Source: Pelagophyceae sp. CCMP2097
Lineage: Eukaryota; Sar; Pelagophyceae
Reading direction: 5' to 3'
NCBI GenBank assembly: GCA_026770575.1
Contig: MU657174.1
Span: 33,276-97,275 of the forward strand
Length of the DNA: 64,000 nt
The notes beneath the pieces were generated by a model. That model did no database searches. It saw nothing but the letters and a program-made list of their open reading frames with translations, and was not told the origin of the DNA. Positions 43,101 to 54,712 of this stretch are shown piece after piece. Both the position numbers and the translations under genes were made by a program. The number at the start of each line of letters is the position of its first letter. The first letter of the stretch is position 1.

Positions 43101-46100
43101 AACGCGGCCGCGAGCTGGGCGCGCAGCATGCGTTTGACTGTCCGCACCATCACCTGCCGCCGGTGCAGGACCGCCGCGTCGCCTAAGCGCCAACAGCGCC
43201 ACGCGGCAAAGAGCGCGCGGTACAATACGCGCCGCAAGACGCGCGTGACGCGTCTTTTAACCTTCCGCTGCTTTGAGTCCACGGCCTTCCAGCGGCGCCA
43301 GGCCGCCGCCAGCTCGGCCTTTTGCATGCCCAAAACCGTCCGCTTCATCGCTTTGCGCTGCCCCAAAACCAAAGTGCACCGCTTCACATCGGCGCGCCAG
43401 GCGACCCAGCCGGCGGAAAGGTGCCGCTTCAGCATGCGCAAAATTGAGCCCCGGAGCTTGGCCTTGGTCAATTCGCGCCCCTGAAGAACCTTGGTCCACT
43501 GGACCCACGCCTGCAGCAGTCTCGCGGCGGCGTTGCCGCCGCACCGGCGCGCGAACATGCCCAGCAGGCCGAGCTTCGCCGCTGCGTTTTGAGCAGCCTC
43601 GTAGGAAACCAATCGCCGTTCGGCGTGGCGCTTCGACCACTGCCGCCACGCGCTCGAGAGCTGCTGGCGGAGCATGCGCAGCACGGTGCGCTTCACCTCG
43701 CCCCGCGCCGCCTCGACCCTCGCCGTAAAAGCCTGCTGCGCCTTCCAGCAGGCCCAGGCAGAAGATAGTTTGACCTTGACCATTTTGAGCACCGCTTTGC
43801 GCTTGACGCCGTCTAACGCTTTTGCCGCCTCGCAGACTTCGAGCCAGCGCACCCATGCGCCGCAGAGCGCGACGCTGTGCATGCGCAAAGCGCAGCGCCG
43901 CAGCAGGTCCACAGAGTCGCTGCGTCGAGCGTCGTGGAAACGCCAGCGCCGCCACGCCGCCGAGAGTTGCTTGGACAGCATAACCGTCACCGCGCGCTTC
44001 ATCGCCCGCCGCCGCAGCGCCTCTGCGGCATCGCCGCGTCGCCACTGCCGCCAGCAGCCCAGCAGCTCTGCCTTGATCATCCGCGCCAAAACGCGCCTCG
44101 TCGTGAGTTGGCGCGACTCCAATTTGACGTCCGCGAGGTCCGCGGAGCGCCACTTTTGCCAGCCGGAAATGAGCTGGGCGTGCTGGAGGCGCAGCGCGAC
44201 GCGGCGTATCTTCGCCACCGCGGCGTCCGCGCCGGCGAGCTCGCGCGTCGTCATGCGCCACAGGAAAAAGACCTTTGCGACGCTTCCGTGCACGAGTAAA
44301 AGCCCGACGCGCCGCATTTGCTTCTTCGCCGCGTCCGAGCGCCCAATCTCCCGGACGCGCGCGCGCCAGGCGGCCCACGCGGCGTGGACGCCGCGGTGCA
44401 GCATGCGCAGCGCGACGCGCTTGCAGAGGGCGCGGCCGTCGTACAAGACGCGGCCGCGCGCGTTCCACAGATGAAAAGCCGCTCCGACGACTCTTGCGCG
44501 GTTCGCCGTCGCGGCGCCCATGGCGCCGAGGAGCACGAGGATGCCCTTGGCCTTGGCTTTTTGTTTCAGGTCCTTTGCGGCCGTCTGCCATCGCCGGAAG
44601 AGGCGTCCGACGTGGAACGCGTCCGAATCCTTCGAAGCGCGCAAAAGGTCCCGGAGCTTGCGGAAGACGCGCTGCGTCACGGCCGACGCCTTGAGGGCGT
44701 CGCGCCACGTCTTCAAAGCTAAACGCAGAGGGGACTTGCGCTTGGCGTCGGAAGCGCCGAGCCTGTGCAGCACGGCGCACGCATTACTGTGCCCAACGCA
44801 AAACGACCGCCACGTCGACAGCGCCGCGTGCTGCTGCGACCGCGCGAGGCGCCGCACAACGCGGAATAGCTTGTGCCGCATTTGCTTCTTTGCCACCGCG
44901 GCGAGCGTTTTATGACGCCACCCCGCCATGACGCGCGACTTGGCCACCGATTCGCGCCTCGCAGACGCAAAGACGCCGCGCTCCAGCGCGAGGCGATTCA
45001 GCGCGCGCGCGGCCGTCGTGGTAGCCTTCCACTTGGTATAAGCGCCTTGCACCGAAGAGTGGGCCTTGCATCGTAGAGTGCGTTGGAGCCACTGCGCGGC
45101 GCCGCGGCGGCACTTTTGCGTCGCCATCAAAGCGCCCTGCTGCTGGATGCTCGCGCGCCAGCGCGCAAACGCGAGGCGCTCGGCACCGCCGCGCGACCGG
45201 CGCAGCAGCCGCTCCGCGCCGCGCCGGCGGTTGTTGTCGCGGTCGCGCTTCCGTTCGTCCTCGCGCCGCGTAGAGTCGCGCCACGCCGCGAACCCCGTCT
45301 GCATGCGGCCGCGCGCCGCCTTCCGAAAGCGGCTCGCCGCGACGGCGTGCGCGTGCGCCGCGCGTTTGGCTCTTTCGACGGAGTCGCGCCACACGCGCAT
45401 GGCACCCCTTTGCGCGGCGCGCCTCCGCCTTCGTAAAGCGGCGAGGAGCAAAGCGGCGCCGGCGGCTCTTCGCGCGGCGCGGTGCGCGACGAGGCACGTG
45501 GACCGGAGGCGGTGGAGCCTCGCGGCGAGCTTGCGGAGCTCGTGCCTCTTGCACATGGCTGAAAGTTTCGCCGCCGCGCTGCGCTTCGCCGTCAGGACGG
45601 CGCCCCAGGCCTGCCAGCAGCCGGCCCACTTGCGCCAGGCGCGCGTCGTCCGCCGCTCGTCGCGCTCGATGACGAGGGCCGCGGCGTGCTGCGCGCCCCG
45701 GAGCTTGTCCACGTCGCGCCGCGCCGCGCGCAGCGCGGCCACGTAGGCGCCCTTGGTCGCGTCGGCCGCGTGCGCAGGTTCCTCGTCGCCGTAGTGCGAC
45801 CATTTCTTCGCAGCTCTTTGGAGCACGGTGGCGCGGTCGCGCGGCTGGCCGTTCGTCGCCAAACTGACGTTGGCCGTGCTCAACCGCGAGATCTGCGAGC
45901 GGTTCGTCTCGCGCGACGGCGACCGCTCCAGGCGCGACCGCGAGACGGACACCGGCGAAGCTGTGGCGTCGTGTAAACGCGGAGGCCTTCGCCCCTTTCT
46001 TCCCAAGTCGGCACGCACCCTGCTGCGACGACCTCCGTTGCTGGGCGGCCATCTGGCGGCGCGCCTCGTAGGACTCGCCCTGGGACTCGTTGTCCGAGGG

Positions 46101-46382
46101 TGGGGTGTCGGAGCGCGCGTCGCGCCTGCGCGGCGGCGTAGAGGCCACGGACCTCCCGCCGCCATGCTCGGCGAGCCATGCGCTGTCCTCTGGCATTAGA
46201 GCGACGACGAAGCGCGGCGACGACGCCGACGTGGTGCGGACGAGGGAGAGTACATCGTCAGAGTCCACCACCTCCGACAGAAAACGCTCGCAGAGCCGCC
46301 GCCACGTCATGTTCCCGTTGCCCACCTCGGCCACGCCCTTGGCCCAAAGAGGCTTCTCCAGCAAAGGCCGGAACAGCCGCAC
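40166..46382 (-). CDS. Giant SFI1-like centrin-binding repeat protein
   Basis: The main exon, 45960-40166, is one uninterrupted frame of about 1,930 codons; it joins in phase 1 across a 58-nt intron (45961-46018, GTGCGTGCC...CACAG) to an exon reaching 46382 (VRLFRPLLEKPLWAKGVAEV, WRRLCERFLSEVVDSDD). A further upstream exon coding QRLTLDSLQCAICDALG (about 46452-46506) fits in phase, so the true 5' end lies beyond 46382. The body is dozens of helical units with L-x-x-x-(W)-x-x-W(R/K), such as MLRQQLSSAWRQWSKRHA and RMYHAFLSAAWAAWRLNVKA. This matches the centrin-binding SFI1 plan used in centrosomes, basal bodies and striated fibres, though IQ-type repeats are an alternative reading. Confidence 0.65.
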
Positions 46383-47437
46383 CTACGCGGATTCGCCAGT
46401 ATAGAGCCCGACCGGACGCCAAAAACGACGCCCCGAAAAGGCAACGGACCTCGCTGCGGTGGCCGCGGCCGCTCACGCCGAGCGCGTCGCAGATGGCGCA
46501 TTGCAGCGAGTCGAGCGTGAGGCGCTGCCTGCTCCTAACACCGTCCAGATCAGACCGAGGCGCGCGGGCGACGGCGGGATCGCCTCTCAGCGCGCCACGG
46601 ATCGTGATTTACGCAGTGCACCCCCGGCGCCGGCATTCCGCGGCTCGCGCCGCGGGTCGCGCATTGCCGTCGTTTGGATCGTCGATTCGCGGGCGCGGGG
46701 AGGGACTCGAGTTCGAGGTTGCATCGTCGCACTGCGGCCTCGGACCCCTCCGAGTAGAGCACGACCTCCATGCTGCCGCGGAAACGCGGAGATGAAGCGC
46801 AGGCCGGCGCGTTGATGCGCCGATGCCGCAACTACGGCGGGCGCACAGCGAGAGGCTCTGCGGCTGCGCCCGCGGTGCCACGAGCCGCGCGGACCGTCCA
46901 AGGTCCGGCCTTTGCGCCGCGGGCCGCGAAGGCTGTCCGGCGGCCTCGCCGCGCGCAAAAATCAGCCGCGCAGCAGCACGGCGGGAGAGCGCGCGGAGCG
47001 TCGCCTCAAATCCGGCGGGCCACTTTTTTGAATTTCCAAGGCCCTGAAGTCCGTTCCGCCGTCTTGTTAATTTTGGGTGGCGGGCAGAGGAGGGGAGCCG
47101 GAGGCCGCCTCTCACTCGGGGGAAATTGCCGGAGGAATCCCCATGCCATTCGTTGATGCCTCGCTGTTGGCCACTCGATTCCAAATGTCCGCTCGACGCA
47201 AGCCGAATTAGAAAACCGAATCACGGGGGCTGCTGCGCGATATGCTGATACCTCGAGGTGGCTCCTACGACTCCTCTTTAGAGACCCCGTCGAGGGCTTC
47301 CCATTCCTTTAAAGGTATTTTACCTACTTTGAGTAGGTTGAGGGTAAAATAGAGGTAAAAAGATAAAGTGCAAACTCAAAAAACAAACCGAGCTCGAGAC
47401 GAGCTTGGTCCGCGACGCGAGCGCGCTTTCAGTGCGA
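46383..47437. other. Likely 5' exons of the SFI1-like gene plus intergenic
   Basis: Besides the exon near 46452-46506, a minus-strand frame from ATG 46771 (MEVVLYSEGSEAAVRRCNLE) looks protein-like, but I could not join it in phase. From about 47220 the sequence becomes AT-rich (AGGTAAAATAGAGG repeats near 47310-47360) and leads to the next plus-strand gene. Confidence 0.4.
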
Positions 47438-48128
47438 ATGGCCGAGGTGGGCGGCGAGACCGGGGACGAGATGGTGACCATCCGCGCTCGGCACAAGAAG
47501 GTGCGGGCGATTGCGGCGGGGCCCCAACCTTGATGCGTCTGCAGACCTGTGCCGCCGCGCTCACCCGGCCCGCGCCCCGTAGACGGGCGAGGTGACGATC
47601 ATGCGGGTGAAGAAGGGCACGCCGATGGGCGAGGTGCGCCGGCGCCCGCCGCAAACGCCGCGGCAGAAGCGGCGCCGGCCTTTTTTACAGCGGCGGCATC
47701 AGGTTTTCAAACAATACGCCGAAAAGAAGGGCCTCGAGGAGAGGTCACTCAGCTTCGTGCGTCTATGCGCCCCCTCCCGCGCGCGAATAGCCGCGGGGCC
47801 GGGGGGAATTTCCGCAGTCTCGAAAAGGGCGGCGCGGCGCCGTGAGGGCGCGCGACGACTCGCGGCACACTCCCAGGTCGCGGGCGGCAAGTCCATCCCC
47901 ACCAACGCCAAGCCCATGGACCTGAAGCGGGCGCAGACGGAAAGCCGAGTTAGCGACGCGGTGCGTCGGCGGCCGCCCCCCAAAGGAGGCGCGCTCGGCC
48001 CAAAGGAGGCGCCGCCGGCTTCGCGCGGCGCGGACCCAAACCCGCAGGCGCCGCCGACCGCCGGCACAACAGCAGACAACCAGACGGGCCTCAACGAGGA
48101 GGACCTCGGCTGCAGCTGCTTTGGCTGA
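47438..48128 (+). CDS. Rad60-SLD/SUMO-like ubiquitin-fold protein
   Basis: Four exons, 47438-47500, 47583-47633, 47691-47756 and 47877-48128, phase 0 at each junction, give 143 residues. The assembled N-terminal half reads DEMVTIRARHKKTGEV, TIMRVKKGTPMGE, FKQYAEKKGLEERSLSF and GGKSIPTNAKPMDLK, the order of a SUMO-like beta-grasp fold. The C-terminus is basic, disordered and ends GLNEEDLGCSCFG; no di-Gly processing site is visible, so conjugation is unlikely. A role as a SUMO-like binding module is inference. The three short introns begin GTGCGG, GTGCGC and GTGCGT. Confidence 0.65.
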
Positions 48129-48371
48129 CGCGATGGCCGCCGCGAGCGACCCTCTTCCAAGCAGCCCCGCCAGCTCGGGACGCGGCCGTCGCAACGAACG
48201 GGCGTGGCCCGAGTTCCGAACTTTTGTCCGGGCGAACTTTTGTCCGTGCGCGCGCGAGTAAATTACTGTAATATCCCTCTTTTCGACTCGGACTGTGAAG
48301 CGCGGCTTTTCGACCGTGCAGCGCAACTTGGCGGCGGCGCGCGGAAAATGGTGTCAAAAATGGCCGACCAG

Positions 48372-48701
48372 TCAGAGGAGCTGCTGACGCTCGAGGGCCG
48401 GGCTTTGTTTTGGCGCCGAATCGTGCGTCGGCGCCGCGCATCGGCCGTCGGGCGTATCGCGCGGCTTGAATAGGCGGAGGCCGCGGTAGGCGTGGACTGC
48501 AATCGAGGCGGCGGACCAGGCGATGAGGTCGAGCGACACGGCGCGCGTCGAGGCGTAAAACGCCATGAGCATAACGAAGGCCGCGCAGAGGAGGAGCCTT
48601 ACGCGCAACTGGTCCTCGACCAGCGCCGCGGCCAGAAAGAGGACGTTTGCGCACTGCAGCGTCCACGCCGCCGCCGGCGCGATGGAGTACTCCCCGGCCA
48701 T
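48372..48701 (-). CDS. Popeye-like small membrane protein
   Basis: 109 residues, ATG 48701. Two to three hydrophobic segments: TLQCANVLFLAAALVEDQLR, VRLLLCAAFVMLMAFYAST, and DLIAWSAASIAVHAYRGLRL. The pattern W-x-L-x-x-AN-x-LF...DQL-x-(V/L)R-x-L and the final (I/V)W...AYRGLRLF resemble the membrane part of Popeye-domain and related algal proteins. The cAMP-binding part is absent, so this is a truncated or minimal form. It is convergent with the preceding gene. Confidence 0.5.
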   Translation of the reverse strand: MAGEYSIAPAAAWTLQCANVLFLAAALVEDQLRVRLLLCAAFVMLMAFYASTRAVSLDLIAWSAASIAVHAYRGLRLFKPRDTPDGRCAAPTHDSAPKQSPALERQQLL

Positions 48702-49369
48702 GCGGACGCGCAAACCGCAAAGCGCGGCCGCCCCGAGCCCGCGCGTGAGCCGCGATAGGGACGACTCGTCGGCTGCCAGTCAAGCTCGCCCAAGCTGCAA
48801 AGGAGGCTGCCACCGCGACCCCCGACGAGGGCGTGTCGCTGCGCGCGAGCTCCGGCTCTCGATGCGCGCCTGGCGCGGACCGTTCCGGACCACAGAATCT
48901 CGGAGACGTATTTCAGCGATTTTTACTTTAATCAATCAAACAGTCGGCGCGGAGGGCGGAGCGCGGGTGAAGGTGCGGATGAGAGAGTCGAAATCACGAG
49001 GAAGAACGGCGATCATCTAACCATTCCAGCTGAACTAGAACACCGCGCTGTCGTCGAACGCGAAGTGGTCCGCCGTGATCGGTCGCCGCACTCGCCTTCC
49101 CGGAGCGCGCGCGAGTCGTCGCACAGCTGGAGCCTGGTGTCCCGAAGGATGGTTTTTGAAGTGGCTACACTGCTGAGCGACGCGCACGTGAGCGGGTCGT
49201 TGAGATACTGGTTGGGGTCGAGGCGGTCCTCGTCGAACGAGAGGCGGCTCCCGCGAGCCGGCTGCGGCGCCGTATATATTTTCAGCGATTGATCGGGATT
49301 AGTGTTGATCCGCAAGGGCCAGAAGGTTCTCCGCACGCCCGGCCCCTGGCGACGCCGGCGCCCCGCAGC
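48702..49369. other. Promoter region; possible minus-strand exon
   Basis: A divergent interval upstream of the M28 peptidase. A minus-strand frame (about 49300-49040) includes RLSFDEDRLDPNQYLNDPLT, and another frame ends ADHFAFDDSAVF with TAG at 49037-49035. They may be two exons of a small gene, but no splice join worked. Confidence 0.35.
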
Positions 49370-52150
49370 ATGGCGCGGCTCGTCTTGTTCGCGCTGGTCG
49401 CCTTTGTGCACGGCGAGCTTTCAGCGCGCGAGGCGGTGCTTCTGGCCAGCCCCGACGCATTGAGATTAAGGTCGCACCTCTACAACATTACGCGCTTCGA
49501 CCACCTCATGGGCTCGCCCGGCGACTGGCGGAACGCCGAGTACGTCCGCGCGGAGTTGGAGCGTTGTGGGTTCGACGCGTGGATCGAGAAGGTGCCCGTC
49601 ATGCTCACGTTCCCAGACGCCCCTCCGACGCTGACCGCCGTCGACGACGCCGGGACGTTGCTCTTTTCCGCAAAGCTCGCCGAAGACGTCCTCCCGCAGG
49701 ACGAGACGTCGGACAATCAGTGGCGAAACGTGACTTTTAACGCTTACTCGCCGTCAGTCCCTTTTTCGACTCGCCGCCAGTCCCTTTTGCCAGTCGCCGT
49801 CAGTTCGGACCCGTTTGCCGTCGGTCCCTGCTGGACCCCTCGCCGGCCCCCAACGGCCCCGCAGGTCCGGCAGCGTCTCCGCGCGGCTCGTGTACGCGAA
49901 TTATGGTATGCCCTCGGATTTCGACGCACTCCAAGAGGCGGGCGTCGACGTCCGCGGCGCCGTCGTCCTGACGCGCTACGGCGGCTGCTTCAGAGGCCTC
50001 AAGGTGGGTCCTGAAAGGAGCCGTGGGAGGCAGCAGAGTGGCCGTCTTGCACGAAAGGCGCGCGCCGTGCCTTTGGACCTCTAGGTTGCCGCTAGGCGAT
50101 GAACGCCGAGGCGCGCGGCGCGGCGGCGACTCTGATCTACTCGGACCCGGCGGAAGACGGCTTCGCCCTCGGGCCGACGTTCCCGGAAGGACCGTGGCGG
50201 CCGCCGCAAGGCGTCCAACGCGGCTCCGCGCAGTCGCGCGCCGCGCCCTTTTCGGCAAAACCGGCGGGAGCGGCATCACAGAGGCGGGATGAGCAATGAA
50301 CGCTGGAGGAGCGCCCCAGGGTGCTCCCACGGAGTGCCTTTCGACTGAAGTCGTGGCGGAGTGCATGGCCTTAGCAGGTTTCTGAGTTTGTACTTGGGGA
50401 GATAAGAGTTTGTAGACCAGTGGGCCTTTGCAGGTTTCTGAGTTTGTACTTGGGGAGATAAGAGTTTGTAGACCAGTGGGCCTTTGCAGGTTTCTGAGTT
50501 TGTGTGCCGGCGACCCTTTCCGGCTCTACCTCGACGGCGCCGAGGACCCGTGCGGCGTCGAATTCATCCCCAAAAAGCCCGTGCTGCCTCTAAGCTACGC
50601 CGACGCGGCGCCGCTGCTCGCGCGCCTCGGCGGGCCGGACGCGCCGCCGGCCTTCCGCGGCGCCTTGAACCTTACGTACACGCTCGGGCCGTCGGTCGGA
50701 TGGCGAGTGGAGATGACGACGTCGAACGCGTTCGAGCCCGGGGCCATCCCAAACGTCATCGCCGTCCTCAACGGCACGGACGGCGGCTACGGTGCGTTTG
50801 ACCGACGAGGCGGCGGCTTCTTCTTCTGTGATGCACTCCACTCCCGGAAGTGTGGTCGACGCGCGCCTCCGAAACAGGTGCCGACACCGCGCGCCCCGTC
50901 CTCGCGGGCAACCACCGCGACGCCTGGGTCCTCGGCGCCGTGGACCCGCACAGCGGCACGGTGGCGCTGCTCGAGACGGCACGGGCGTTGTTTCAGCTCA
51001 AGGTAGACGACCCGAGCTGGCGACCAAGGAGGACGATCGTCCTCTGCTCCTGGTACAGTGCCGCGTCGGGGATTGTGCGACGGATAGATGAGACGGAGTC
51101 GAGAGCGAAAGTCGGGGATTGTGCGACGGATGGATCGCAGAGCCGAGAGCGACGGATGCATCGAACGACGCTGCCACGGCGGCAGTCGCACGCGAGACAC
51201 GGATCCCAGACTCCCGTCGTCGCAGGACCGGCGAGGAGTACGGCCTGATTGGGAGCACGGCGTTTACGGAGCTCCACGCCGATTTGCTTCGAAATGCTGT
51301 GGCCTACGTCAACGTGGACGTCGCCGTCTCCGGGTCGCATCACCTTACCGCCGCGGGCACGCAGACTCTCGACGCGCTGTTCGCCCACGCCGCGCGCGAC
51401 GTCACGCACGCCGTCGGAGGCGCGCTTGGCGAAGTCTCGCTCGAGTCGCTCTGGGCGGCCGCGGACGACGACGAGGATGCCAAGGCGGCGATGGCCGACG
51501 TTTCCAAGCTCGGCACGCTCGGCTCCGGTTCCGACTACACGGCTTTCATAGACGCGCTCGGCATCGCATCCATCGACTTTAGCTTTGTCGGGCCGGAGGG
51601 CGGAGCGTACGGGACTTACCATTCAGTGTATGATAGCTTCACGTACGTCGAGACCGTCGTCGACCCAGACTTTAAAACGCACGTTTCCGCGGCCAAATTG
51701 TTTGCTTTGCTCGTCTACCGCCTCGCCGACGAAGCCGTCCTCGACTTTAAACTCTCGACTCAGGCAAGAGCGGTAGACGCGTACGTCGCAGAGCTGCGGG
51801 CAGGCGCGGCCCTCAACTTTGCGCCCCTCGAGGCGGCCGCGATACGCTTTGCAATCGGAGCGGCGTGCGCCGACGCCGCGGCGTTGAACGCCACCGCCGA
51901 GACGGCTCCGAAAATCAACGACCACCTCGCCTTCACGGAAAGGCGCTTCCTCGCAGACGGCCTGCCGCAGCGGCCCTGGTACAAGCACGTGCTCCAGGCG
52001 CCCGGGTTTTACCTTGGCTACGGGTCGACTGCGTTCCCGGGCGTCGCCCACGCCTTTGAGGACGGCGATTTTGAAAGTGCTCAGACGCAAATCGGAATCG
52101 CCGCCGGTCGAATCGCCGCCGCCGCCGATTTCCTCGCAGAGCTGTGTTGA
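49370..52150 (+). CDS. M28 metallopeptidase, glutamate carboxypeptidase II type
   Basis: Six exons, 49370-49752, 49865-50003, 50096-50232, 50490-50791, 50878-51052 and 51226-52150, with phases 2, 0, 2, 1, 2 all consistent, give 686 residues, close to the 700-750 usual for GCPII/NAALADase. MARLVLFALVAFVHGEL is a signal peptide or anchor. It has a PA-domain insert (LVYANYGMPSDFDALQEAGV, GPWRPPQGVQRGSAQ) and zinc ligands in family order: GNHRDAW (His), GAVDPHSG (Asp), GEEYGLIGS (catalytic Glu plus Glu ligand), NVDVAVSG (Asp) and TYHSVYDS (His). The helical dimerisation domain ends at FLAELC. It should be an active extracellular or endomembrane exopeptidase. Its introns are full of tandem repeats. 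Confidence 0.9.
50378..50489 (+). repeat. Two 56-bp tandem copies carrying splice acceptors
   Basis: Units 50378-50433 and 50434-50489, each beginning GTTTCTGAGTTTGTACTTGG and ending GGGCCTTTGCAG, lead directly into the exon that itself begins GTTTCTGAGTTTGTG (50490). Each unit thus repeats the 3' splice site and the first exon bases. Confidence 0.9.
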
Positions 52151-52561
52151 GCCTCTTTCTGTATCCTCTTTCTGTATCCTCTTTCTGTATCTAAATTCTG
52201 ACCCTTTGGCTTGGGCTCTGCGGCGGGGCGGCGCGTCTACAAGGAGCTGGCTGGGCGCGACAAATGTCTCCTCGACGGTGCACGATTCTACCGTGATCAT
52301 CGGAAGTGCCGCCTCGCAAGGACGCACGCCGCGGCTGCCAGAGGCTTGCCCCTCGAAAAAGCGCGCTTCGGATCCGCTGCACGAGTCAGAAAAACACAGA
52401 GAAGCCACCTCGAAGAACACATCGTCGAAAAGCTTTCGGAAACGAGGCACAGACCCGTCGAGAGGCAGCCTCGGCGCGTCCGCCCCAGTGCGACAACCGT
52501 TCGACCGGGTGCCAAGCCTTGTGTTGTTGGGTGCCTTAGCAAGGTGCCTTAGACGGTGCGT
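52151..52561. other. Intergenic with short tandem repeat
   Basis: Convergent genes on both sides. Three copies of CCTCTTTCTGTAT lie right after the peptidase stop (52152-52190). Nothing else is supported. Confidence 0.6.
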
Positions 52562-53624
52562 TCATTTCTTGTTGGCAGTGGACATTTCCTTGGAGCGCGC
52601 GTTGGCGGCGGAGACGGCGGCCATCGTCGCGGCGCGGAAGCCGTTCTGCTCCAGCGCCTCGACGCCGGCGATGGTCGTGCCGCCGGGCGAGCAGACCTGG
52701 GGCCGGGGTGTCAGGGGGCCCTGAGAGACGTCATTCAAGTCACTACGGAAGCAAGTGGACAGACCTGGTCCTTGAGGACGGCGGGGTGCGTCCCCGTGGC
52801 GATTTGCATCGCGGCGGCGCCCTTGACGGTCTGGGCCGCGAGCTGCATGGCGACTGCGCGCGTCAGCCCAGCGCGGACTCCAGCATCGGCAAGCGCCTCG
52901 ATGAAAAGAAACACATAAGCCGGCCCCGACCCGGACAGAGCCGTGACGGCGTCCAAGTCCTTCTCCGCGACTTCGACGGTGACGCCCGTGAAGAGCCCCT
53001 TTGCGACGCCCACGTCTTCCGCGGTCGCCGCGGCGCCGGGTGCGACGCCGACGGCGGCCTCGCCGACGAGGCAGGGCGTGTTGGGCATGGTGCGCACGAC
53101 GCGCGCGCCGGCGCCGAGCGCGGCCTCCATCGTGGTCAGAGGGACGCCGGCGGCGATGCTCACGACGAGCTTGGACTTTGCGTCGACGCACGCCGCAATC
53201 GACTCCAGCGCGGCCACGACGACGTTGGGCTTCGTCGCGATGACGATGACGTCGGCGAACTTTGCCACGGCAGCGTTGTCCGACGTCGCCTAGACGGACG
53301 CAGCGGTGCGCCGCAGCCTTGGCCGGGGAAAGCGCGCGCCGCGGCGTTCCGCCCGAGAGGGCCGCGGCGGTGATACCCCGCCGCGGCAGCGGTCCCCCGG
53401 CGCACCGTGATGCCGAGGGCTGCCACGTTTGCGCGGCAGCCCTCGTAGGGGTCCGACGCGATCATCGTCAAAGGGGATTTGCCCTGCTTCAGGAGGCCCT
53501 GCATCATCGCCGAGGCCATGGCGCCGGACCCGATGAACCCAACGTTGAGGCTCAAGACGTCCGACATGGTGCACGACGACGAGGTCAAACGGGCGAGGAG
53601 GACGAGGACGAGGCGCGCGAGCAT
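52562..53624 (-). CDS. proC: Pyrroline-5-carboxylate reductase
   Basis: Three exons, 53624-53406, 53289-52765 and 52696-52562, all phase 0, give 292 residues. It catalyses the last step of proline synthesis, P5C to proline with NAD(P)H. Rossmann motif [64 protein letters not shown]; signature [20 protein letters not shown] and [19 protein letters not shown]; end [20 protein letters not shown]. Start at 53624 ([18 protein letters not shown], possibly targeting) or at MSDVLSLN (53567). A TTTCGGCGAAG motif lies 4 nt before the upstream ATG, favouring it only if that motif is a core-promoter signal. Confidence 0.95.
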
Positions 53625-53980
53625 GCACTTCGCCGAAATTTGGCGACCCGGGTCCGATATATACAGGTCCGAGTCATCGATCGGCCTGTATACAAATGTG
53701 TATACACCGCTTTCAATCGCGACTCGCGGGGCGTCAGGCACGCCAGGCACGCCTCTGGCAACAAGAGGTCATTACGGTCGTCGCCGTGGTCGAGCCGTCC
53801 AGCGCGTCGACATCTTCTATCTCGACGGACCGAGCAGACGCTGGTCGCAGAGCAGTAAACGAGGTATTATTAGAAGTGCAGGGGCGGCGGCTCGCGGATG
53901 CGGCGGCGCGTGCGGCCCGTCACGCGGTGCGGCTTGGAGCCATTGACGCGATGCGGGGGCGCTTTCACGCGGAGGCCCTC
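53625..53980. other. Intergenic
   Basis: Between two minus-strand genes. It holds the TTTCGGCGAAG motif (rc of 53628-53638) of the P5C reductase promoter and, further up, CACGCGGTGCGG-like direct repeats near 53920-53990. Confidence 0.6.
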
Positions 53981-54712
53981 TCACGCGGTGCGGAGGCCCT
54001 TGATAATGTCGGCCCTCGCCGACGGGGAAACCGACTCCGGGCCGAGGTACATGTCCAGAAACGCGTCGCAGACTTGCGGCGCCAGCACGCCGGGCTTGCT
54101 GGACGGATCGGCCTCGTTGACGAGGGTGATGGTGCCGTCTGCGTCGAGGCGGATCGTCGAGCGGAAGCCCTCGCGCATCTTCAGAGGCAGCCGCGCCTCG
54201 CACATGGCCACAAACGCAGTCGTCTGCGCCTTGTCCACCACGCGAGAAACCAGCTGCTCCTCCAAAGCCTAGAGCAGACGTTTCGCCAGCGCGCGGCCGC
54301 GAGCGCCCGAAGACGCGACGCACTTTCACAAACGCCGCCATGTCCAAGTCGCGCACGAGCGTCATCTTCAGCTCCCGCGCGCCTAAGCGCACGCGTCGCG
54401 GCGGCGCGAGGCCGGAAGCGATGGCGCACCTCGGCCGCTGAGCTCGCGGACGACGTCGTCACCTTTGAGCACAAAGTCGGAGGGCGTGTACAGCGCCACG
54501 GCGTAGACCTTCGCAAAGCCGTACTTGTAGCGGCAGCCGGCACCGCGGAGCCGCAGGCCGCTCGGCGACTTTTCATCGAACTCCACGCCAGTGGCGCGCT
54601 CGACGCGCGTCCCCGGGGCGCCGTCGCAAAACGCCGCGCCGCCGAGCGCCGCGCCGCCCGCCGCCAGCAGCGGGCCCGGGCGCCGCGCGAGCGACGCGGC
54701 GAGGCGGAACAT
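53981..54712 (-). CDS. Chalcone isomerase-like (fatty-acid-binding) protein
   Basis: Three exons, 54712-54430, 54382-54324 and 54268-53981, with phases 1 and 0, give 209 residues. An organelle-type leader (MFRLAASLARRPGPLLAAGG) precedes the fold: GVEFDEKSPSGLRLRGAGCR, YGFAKVYAVALYTP, KMTLVRDLDMAAF, FRSTIRLDADGTITL and AFLDMYLGPESVSPSARADI. CHI-like proteins outside plants usually bind fatty acids rather than isomerise chalcone, and flavonoid synthesis is not expected here. Location is probably plastid or mitochondrion. Confidence 0.75.

Noticed and set aside
40352..45746. Multiple plus-strand frames up to about 500 codons over the SFI1-like gene
   Set aside because: Antisense shadows of repeated Trp/Arg/Ala codons; no ordered protein features.
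51623..52450. Minus-strand frame over the peptidase C-terminus
   Set aside because: Antisense shadow; the plus strand holds the conserved TYHSVYDS zinc ligand and dimerisation domain.
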